64,000 bases of DNA from Variovorax paradoxus NBRC 15149. Lineage in GTDB: Bacteria; Pseudomonadota; Gammaproteobacteria; Burkholderiales; Burkholderiaceae_C. The notes under the pieces were generated by a model. It was not told where the DNA came from, ran no database searches, and worked only from the letters and a program-made list of their open reading frames with translations. The first letter of the stretch is position 1. Each line of letters begins with the position of its first letter. Shown here in pieces: positions 60,001-64,000 of the stretch. A program made the translations under genes and the position numbers. The stretch is taken from contig NZ_BCUT01000002.1 in NCBI RefSeq assembly GCF_001591365.1, forward strand, positions 558,001-622,000. The letters are read 5' to 3'.

Positions 60001-61965
60001 GGCCGCCTGAGCGAGCGCCAGGCCGACGAGCAGGCCGAACGCTTCGCCTACGACCGCAACGGCCGCCTGGTCGAGGCCACCAACGCCGAGGCCAGGCTCC
60101 AGTGGTTCTACGACCGCGCGGGCAACCTCGTGCGCGAGCACCAGCACTACCTGGACCATGGCCACACGGCGGTCTGGCAGCACGGCTACGACGAGCTCAA
60201 CCAGCGCATCGCCAGCATGCGCCCCGATGGCCACGTCACCCAATGGCTCACCTACGGCTCGGGCCACGTGCACGGCCTGCTCGTGGACGGCCAGGACATC
60301 CTGGGCTTCGAGCGCGACGACCTGCACCGCGAGATCGGCCGCGACCAGGGCAACGGGCTGCATCAAGGGCTGAAATACGACCCGGCCGGCCGGCTGCTGG
60401 AGCAGCAGATCTCGCAGACCAGGCCGGGGGCTGTCGAGGCCGTGGGCATCCGCCGCAGCTATGCCTACGACAAGGCCGGCCAGTTGACGGCCATCGGCGA
60501 CAGCCGCCGCGGCAACCTGAGCTACCGCTACGACCCGGTGGGGCGCCTGCTGGAAGCCCACAGCCGCCTGGGACGCGAGACCTTTGCGTTCGACCCGGCA
60601 GGGAACATCGGCCATCCTTCCGACGACACCGGTGCCAACGCGCAGGCCGCAGGCCGCGTCACCACCCGCGTCGCGGTGCGCCTGAACGGCGATGGCCGCA
60701 GCATGGCCGGCCGGCTGATGGACAACCTGCTCAAGGACTATGCAGGCACCCACTACACCTGGGACGAGCGCGGCAACCTCATCGAGCGGACCTGGAACGG
60801 CGAGAAGACCGTGTTCACCTGGGACGGCTTCAACCGCATGCGCAGCGCGAGCACCTACGGCAAGACCACGACCTTCAGCTACGACGCGCTGGGCCGGCGC
60901 ATCGCCAAGCGCTCCGAGCACGACGTCACCCTGTTCGGCTGGGACGGCGACACACTGGCCTTCGAGAGCACGCAAAGCACCGAGGGCCAACAAGAACTGC
61001 AAGCCTGGCGCGGCGACAGCGTGCACTACATCCACGAGCCCGGCTCCTTCGTGCCGCTGGTGCAGATCAGGCAGGCGCAGGCCGTTGCGCTGAGCCAGAC
61101 CACAGACGTGAAGGCGCTGATCGCGGCCAACGGCGGGCGCTACGACATCGAGCAGGATCCGCTATGGAACGGGGAGCAGCTCAAGACGCCAACCGCCTTC
61201 GCGAAGGAAGAGATCGCGTTCTACCAGTGCGACCACTTGGGCACGCCGCAGGAGCTGACGGACCATGAGGGGCGGATCGCGTGGTCTGCGCAGTACAAGG
61301 CCTGGGGTGAAGCCAAGCAGGCGATCAGCGAGGCGGGACGGAAGGCGGGGTTCAGGAATCCGATCCGGTTCCAGGGGCAGTACTTTGACGAGGAGACGGG
61401 GCTGCACTACAACCGGTATCGGTATTACGACCCGGTGAGTGGAAGGTTTGTCAGTAGCGATCCGATCAAGTTGAGAGGGGGTTTGAACCTTCATCAGTTT
61501 GCTCCCAATCCAGTGAGCTGGATCGATCCACTGGGGCTTTCACCGGTTAATTCATGCCCCTGCGAATGCGAGCGAATCCTTGCAGAAGAAGGCGTAGTAA
61601 CAGGCAAGCATGGGGATCTCAAGAAGATTGGAGGTCTCCAAGACTCGCATCACATCTATCAAGACGCGGCCATGAAAAACATCGGTGGCTATGACTACAA
61701 CGCTGCCCCGGCAATTAGTTTGCAGGGGCGCAATCCTGATGGAACAACGCGAGGCACGCCTCACTACGGAGCCAATCGGGCACAGGACAATGCGTCGCGG
61801 GCAGGACTCTTGGGTAGCGAGACAGTAGTAGCCTATAACTCACTGAAAGCAGCAGGACTGAGCCCCGCAGCTGCAAAATGCGCGACATTACAAGCACGCG
61901 GATATTTCAAATCAATTGGAGCGGGCGCAGGAACATCCACAACCACCCCACTAAAGAGGAAATGA
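57085..61965 (+). CDS. rhs: Rhs-repeat polymorphic toxin, T6SS cargo
   Basis: A 1626-residue Rhs effector. The N-terminus has a helical hydrophobic segment (residues 50-120: LNVLATFAGSLPVIGNIMAL, VSLAINLLGVIPFPPATGA). The Cys-containing CKNCTNAAAGGAISLATGCE begins the DUF6531-like pre-core near residue 345. YD repeats form the cage to about residue 1470. The core ends with the conserved RYRYYDPVSGRFVSSDPI and NPVSWIDPLGL, and the toxin begins at residue 1486. No classical PAAR domain was recognised and no EagR chaperone gene is adjacent. The presumed immunity gene overlaps nothing but starts two bases after the stop. Confidence 0.93.
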   Translation: MADQAPQNDAQTKERERQTAVAPLNTIGEEDIGAGAAKIDKWLRKLTNDYVTLNVLATFAGSLPVIGNIMALIDAVWDLIEMVTKKAYSDVLQWVSLAINLLGVIPFPPATGAARMSLRPMLHLLKQEIAKSARNAVPNIGEAFIAVLITHLNDTIAGTLDKFVDEALGYLDDFLQSCAKKVDGIADALIGALQVALGEKPVFATGAAAERNTYDPKTQSTWSRMMAAAAEAAKKSANYAAATASHYALPDSAKAMIRDTVASLTDLKGAARRQIMRLGDESLQYGIKWMIKILKDALLRRKGKHSANISANNGTQVESKKPGGEQAATSAQVPASGDPGCKNCTNAAAGGAISLATGCESFDHTDFVLGAPLPITWTRTYRSDLAAFDQGSLGARWITPYSTRVDVAKPARGRRQGQMSLIYRGADGRSHAFPLLAVGQSHRNPIEEITLTRLGERLLAIDFGKPVPAGQAPDWRETYELVDTVPAKAAAQGKQHFRLVAQHTNSGAAVGLRYDHVIAATGEQVLSDIISRQGEAVIAHVGTQPDAQTGLIKALWELKEGRVVRQLAAYTHDAEGDLVAAQDENGAGWQYSYSHHLVTRYTDRTGRGMNLQYDGTGADAKAVREWSDDGSFALTLEWDKNIRLTYLTDAMGGETWYYYDVLGYTYRIIHPDQREEWFLRDDAKNITRHIHTDGTTDDYVYDANGNLKTHTRADGSSVHYAYDARHRITGILDAEGGAWKRDYDASGNLTEEIDPLGHKTEYAYDNAGRPVRITDAKGGIKTLAYTPDGQLASHTDCSGKTTQWAYDGRGRLARITNALGQAARFRYTEAGEAAQSAMPGHANNHPGQLEEIVHPDNTSEYFAHDAEGRLLAHTDALGRRTSYGYTRAGLVAQRTDAAGHTLKYHWDLLGRLRELHNENGSRYDFRYDPVGKLLEETGFDRKSTQYRYDEASGVLAEVIEAGHSTRLAFDPLGRLSERQADEQAERFAYDRNGRLVEATNAEARLQWFYDRAGNLVREHQHYLDHGHTAVWQHGYDELNQRIASMRPDGHVTQWLTYGSGHVHGLLVDGQDILGFERDDLHREIGRDQGNGLHQGLKYDPAGRLLEQQISQTRPGAVEAVGIRRSYAYDKAGQLTAIGDSRRGNLSYRYDPVGRLLEAHSRLGRETFAFDPAGNIGHPSDDTGANAQAAGRVTTRVAVRLNGDGRSMAGRLMDNLLKDYAGTHYTWDERGNLIERTWNGEKTVFTWDGFNRMRSASTYGKTTTFSYDALGRRIAKRSEHDVTLFGWDGDTLAFESTQSTEGQQELQAWRGDSVHYIHEPGSFVPLVQIRQAQAVALSQTTDVKALIAANGGRYDIEQDPLWNGEQLKTPTAFAKEEIAFYQCDHLGTPQELTDHEGRIAWSAQYKAWGEAKQAISEAGRKAGFRNPIRFQGQYFDEETGLHYNRYRYYDPVSGRFVSSDPIKLRGGLNLHQFAPNPVSWIDPLGLSPVNSCPCECERILAEEGVVTGKHGDLKKIGGLQDSHHIYQDAAMKNIGGYDYNAAPAISLQGRNPDGTTRGTPHYGANRAQDNASRAGLLGSETVVAYNSLKAAGLSPAAAKCATLQARGYFKSIGAGAGTSTTTPLKRK
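61540..61965 (+). other. Rhs C-terminal toxin domain (HNH/nuclease-like)
   Basis: These 142 codons, after the PLGL cleavage junction, encode a 141-residue domain. It has the motif QDSHHIYQDAAMKN, then APAISLQGRNPDGTTRGTPH and a C-terminal helical block AYNSLKAAGLSPAAAKCATL. A similar DSHHI-Q-D and GTPH pattern is known in HNH/Endo VII-like polymorphic toxins, so DNA or RNA cleavage is likely. The region is markedly AT-richer than the core and uses different codons, which is the mark of a displaced C-terminal cassette. Histidines 76-77 of the motif are the probable metal/catalytic pair. Confidence 0.75.
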
Positions 61966-61966
61966 A

Positions 61967-62341
61967 ATGGACGACGAACTTAAAGCCCAAGCCCATAAAC
62001 TACTTAGCGAGTTTATTCGAGCAATAAACCAAGACGACAGGCAGGAACTAAAAAATCAATTCGATGTTTCCGAGGCATTGGCTGAGGAGATTCAAGAAAT
62101 GATTCGCGACTACTACCCTAACGAGAAGTTCTCACTCGGAGTTGCTCCCTTTGAGTCCGCCTTTGCGACGAAAAATTCGAAAAGGCCAAATATTGAATTA
62201 TTCGAGATGAATGAAAGAAATAGATGGGGCGCGGAATGTGTTCTATGGGTCAACGGCAAACCAAGCGAGCCCATCTTGCATGTTGAATTCTTCAGGCAAG
62301 CCTCAGACCTAAAATTGCAATATAAGTACATTGGATCTTAA
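61967..62341 (+). CDS. Presumed immunity protein for the Rhs toxin
   Basis: A 124-residue acidic protein starting two bases after the rhs stop, in AT-rich DNA. It begins with a helical segment (MDDELKAQAHKLLSEFIRAI) and continues with a beta-rich part (RWGAECVLWVNGKPSEPILH, then VEFFRQASDLKLQYKYIGS). It resembles DUF7668-type proteins found next to polymorphic toxins; this is from memory. By position it is the cognate immunity protein that blocks the HNH-like toxin in the producer. No enzymatic motif is present. Confidence 0.8.
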   Translation: MDDELKAQAHKLLSEFIRAINQDDRQELKNQFDVSEALAEEIQEMIRDYYPNEKFSLGVAPFESAFATKNSKRPNIELFEMNERNRWGAECVLWVNGKPSEPILHVEFFRQASDLKLQYKYIGS

Positions 62342-62344
62342 TTC

Positions 62345-62677
62345 GTGGCGAATGAAATCCTGAGGATGCAAAAAATTTCCCTCAAAGAAGCCATTGAAGA
62401 AATTGAGAACTTTAAGGGGTGGCTATACCTGAGTCCTCCGCCTTGGAGTGTTGAGTCAGAAGGTTTCTTTTACTCCACCGATGTAGACCTCTTGCCGGTA
62501 GATGAAAAGAAAATTCGAGACGAATTTGAAGCTCAAGGTTGGAAAAGTACAGTATCAAAAGAAGATATTGAAGATATCATCGAAAACACGAAGAATCAAA
62601 TCGAAGACCCATCGATAGATCAACTTTTCGAGGCCTTCAACTTCTTCTATGAGAACGATGCTTATATAGAGTGGTAA
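62345..62677 (+). CDS. Small acidic DUF7716-like protein, possible second immunity gene
   Basis: A 110-residue protein. It begins with GTG four bases after the preceding stop; an in-frame ATG at 62366 is an alternative. The pattern KISLKEAIEEIENFKGWLYL then IDQLFEAFNFFYENDAYIEW resembles DUF7716 proteins, often next to Rhs or other polymorphic toxins. It is very acidic and AT-rich. It may be an immunity protein left from an earlier toxin cassette. No function is shown. Confidence 0.75.
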   Translation: MANEILRMQKISLKEAIEEIENFKGWLYLSPPPWSVESEGFFYSTDVDLLPVDEKKIRDEFEAQGWKSTVSKEDIEDIIENTKNQIEDPSIDQLFEAFNFFYENDAYIEW

Positions 62678-62689
62678 AGCCGGCTGTCG

Positions 62690-62785
62690 ACCGCTGCCGA
62701 TCCCATTGGGCTGCTTGCTGGAAGGCGATGGCCGCAGCATGGCTGACTGGCTCATGGACAATGCGGGGACCCACTACACCTGGGA
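62690..62785 (+). pseudogene. Rhs core remnant, first fragment
   Basis: 62690-62723 matches the core at about 60524-60556 (CTGCTTGCTGGAAG against CGCCTGCTGGAAG). The match then jumps to 62724-62785 against 60688-60765 (GGCGATGGCCGCAGCATGG shared), with 15 bases missing. It is GC-rich between AT-rich genes. It cannot encode a working core. It marks an older Rhs-end exchange. Confidence 0.85.
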
Positions 62786-62786
62786 T

Positions 62787-63122
62787 ATGAAGCATTTTTT
62801 GAAAGAATACCTCAAGGAAATAGAGGCGCATTTCCTGGATAAAGGTGACGTGACCAGAGCCAATTCTGGAGTGAATGACAACGGAAGAGTGTTTTATGGT
62901 TACGCAAGCTTCTATCCACAGGAACTTGACTTGATAATTCAATTAAGCAAGCATGAAAAAGAAAATTATCTCGTTGCCGCGGAAATAATGAATCAAGAAG
63001 GACAAGAAGAAGAGGAAATCTTCAATTTCGCAAGCGATGAATTTTCTCTAAAAAAAAGATTAAATGCATGCCGAGATGTGTTGATTTCCAGGATTCTTTT
63101 ACGCCTAAAGCAATCTCTTTGA
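62787..63122 (+). CDS. Orphan AT-rich protein between Rhs remnants (immunity-like)
   Basis: A 111-residue protein: MKHFLKEYLKEIEAHFLDKG, then VFYGYASFYPQELDLIIQLS and a glutamate-rich EEEEIFNFASDEFSLKKRLN. It has no recognised domain. Its frame continues upstream into the core remnant (THYTWD), so it could be read as the tail of a broken Rhs chain, but the ATG at 62787 gives a sensible small protein. Acidic composition, small size and position suit an immunity protein. It could also be a toxin fragment. Confidence 0.55.
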   Translation: MKHFLKEYLKEIEAHFLDKGDVTRANSGVNDNGRVFYGYASFYPQELDLIIQLSKHEKENYLVAAEIMNQEGQEEEEIFNFASDEFSLKKRLNACRDVLISRILLRLKQSL

Positions 63123-63124
63123 AC

Positions 63125-63385
63125 CGGCTACTGGAGCAACAGATCTCGCAGACCAGGCCGGGCGCGATCGAGGCCGTCGACTTCCGCCGCAGCTATGCCT
63201 ATGACAAGGCCGGGCAGCTGGTGACCATCGGCGACAGCCGCTGCGGCAACCCTTCAGCTACGACGCCCTGGGCCGGCGCATCGCCAAGCTCCGAGCACGG
63301 CGTCATTCTGTCGGCGACACGCTGGCCTTCGAGAGCACGCAGAGCACCGAGGGCGAGCAGGAGCTGCAGGCCTGGCGCGGCGACG
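63125..63385 (+). pseudogene. Rhs core remnant, second fragment with internal deletion
   Basis: 63125-63251 matches the core at about 60391-60517 (GGAGCAACAGATCTCGCAGA against GGAGCAGCAGATCTCGCAGA). From 63251 it continues against about 60872-61019 (CCTTCAGCTACGACG shared), so some 350 core bases are missing, and further two- and eleven-base gaps disrupt the frame. It is GC-rich like the live core. It is a dead piece left by recombination. Confidence 0.88.
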
Positions 63386-63415
63386 TGGATATGGGCCTGA
63401 AGTGGAGCATGAATA

Positions 63416-63898
63416 ATGGCATTCAATTTGACAAAAGCCCAGGAGAAGAGATTTACTCTTCTGCAGCAAAAGAACTTCCAGGGATTATTTCTTGGATCGA
63501 ATTCAATCCTAGATTTAATTCAATTTCCCGAATCTTCAATTCTTCTGGAAAAAATAAAAAATATTACAAAGCTCAAGAATGGCACAGAGGCACAGGGCGC
63601 CGCACATTTATTCGAACATTTATTCGATTTTGCAGCCAATCAAAGTGATGCGTGCCTCCTCATTCTTCCCGGTCTTTCACCTCAAAGCGGGTTCATTTAT
63701 ACACAGTATCCTGCAATCAAAGTAGAGGCAGCCCAATTACATCCACTTCTTGAATCAATGCAAAAACAATTGACTCAAGTAGACTATTTGGCCTTAGTTT
63801 CCGAGAAACTTAAGCATGGCATTGTTTTAGATGTTTATGCAGGAAATCCAGAGATTCATGGCACGAACAAAGAAATTTGCCAAATTACCACTTGGTAA
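63416..63898 (+). CDS. Orphan AT-rich protein after the second Rhs remnant
   Basis: A 160-residue protein of no recognised family: FNLTKAQEKRFTLLQQKNFQ, then LLEKIKNITKLKNGTEAQGA, DACLLILPGLSPQSGFIYTQ and a C-terminal VLDVYAGNPEIHGTNKEICQ. The composition is AT-rich and unlike the chromosome. It is probably an immunity or toxin-associated protein of a lost Rhs cassette. A competing frame (63385-63648) is likely spurious. The ATG at 63416 is weakly supported, without a clear ribosome site. Confidence 0.6.
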   Translation: MAFNLTKAQEKRFTLLQQKNFQGLFLGSNSILDLIQFPESSILLEKIKNITKLKNGTEAQGAAHLFEHLFDFAANQSDACLLILPGLSPQSGFIYTQYPAIKVEAAQLHPLLESMQKQLTQVDYLALVSEKLKHGIVLDVYAGNPEIHGTNKEICQITTW

Positions 63899-63928
63899 GG
63901 TCAAGAGAATTTTAATGAGTGAGGACCG

Positions 63929-64000
63929 ATGGATCTGCATACATTCAAAGACGGTGCCATCGACTTGTGGATCGAGCAAGAATCGTCAATTCAGCTGAAG
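63929..64000 (+). CDS. Start of an unknown gene, truncated by the window edge
   Basis: ATG at 63929 after GAGTGAGGACCG opens a frame that reads MDLHTFKDGAIDLWIEQESS and continues to the window end. 24 codons are visible. The AT-rich composition and position suggest another small cassette gene of the Rhs region, possibly immunity. Nothing more can be said. Confidence 0.5.
   Translation, partial: MDLHTFKDGAIDLWIEQESSIQLK

Noticed and set aside
56725..61035. A 1436-codon open frame on the minus strand opposite rhs
   Set aside because: A shadow of the regular YD repeats; its Val/Gly/Ala-rich translation has no recognised domain, while the plus strand encodes clear Rhs repeats.
63385..63648. An 87-codon frame overlapping the 160-residue orphan gene
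   Set aside because: It is out of frame with the longer gene, begins in the Rhs remnant and ends early; the 160-residue reading is the better coding choice.

Overview
The window is strongly GC-rich chromosomal DNA with dense, mostly short-spaced genes. Its gene families are typical of a soil or rhizosphere betaproteobacterium of the Comamonadaceae, most like Variovorax: Bug/TctC solute receptors, many LysR regulators each next to a small catabolic operon, a TRAP transporter, MocR and MerR regulators, and Comamonadaceae-type intergenic repeats. No rRNA, tRNA, CRISPR array, insertion sequence or complete prophage was seen. The genus is inferred from gene style, not proven.

1-15.6 kb is a catabolic block. 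An Lrp/AsnC regulator (cut by the window edge), a class III aminotransferase, a GhrA-type 2-hydroxyacid dehydrogenase and a GNAT acetyltransferase lie on the minus strand. A long plus-strand run follows: HAD hydrolase, FAD-dependent amine/amino-acid oxidase, a Dpp/Opp-type ABC importer (Tat-exported receptor, two permeases, a double ATPase), a tartrate/D-malate-type dehydrogenase and a semialdehyde dehydrogenase. Together they suggest uptake of a small nitrogenous compound, its oxidation to an aldehyde and then to a central acid. A MerR protein fused to a P-loop ATPase closes the block.

15.6-23.8 kb holds a NUDIX hydrolase, an epimerase/cupin pair divergent from a MocR regulator, a lipoprotein, two unknown genes and a complete AbiEi/AbiEii type IV toxin-antitoxin pair with a palindrome at its promoter. 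22.9-28.9 kb is a LysR-controlled operon of unusual composition: family III CoA-transferase, a hydroxyquinol-type intradiol dioxygenase, a citryl-CoA-lyase-like enzyme and two Bug receptors. 28.9-40.4 kb is a mixed stretch: an AadA-like adenylyltransferase, a PhoD phosphatase, a TetR/SDR divergent pair with a clear operator, an esterase, an AraC/SnoaL pair and a second antitoxin/nucleotidyltransferase pair with a readable promoter between operator arms.

40.4-48.9 kb is a minus-strand TRAP-transporter operon (DctP plus fused DctQM) with acyl-CoA ligase, thiolase, SDR and two PPC/DUF296 proteins, divergent from a LysR gene. 48.9-53.8 kb is a compact operon with a D(-)-tartrate dehydratase-like enolase-superfamily enzyme, a DHDPS-family aldolase, a Bug receptor and an SDR, again with a divergent LysR gene.

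53.8-64 kb is a type VI secretion effector island. A long VgrG is preceded by an 11-codon leader ORF whose stop overlaps the vgrG start. It is followed by a 1626-residue Rhs protein with a sharply AT-richer C-terminal toxin domain, its presumed immunity gene, and a stack of AT-rich orphan genes separated by broken pieces of the Rhs core. This island, and especially its orphan cassettes, is the least described part of the window.
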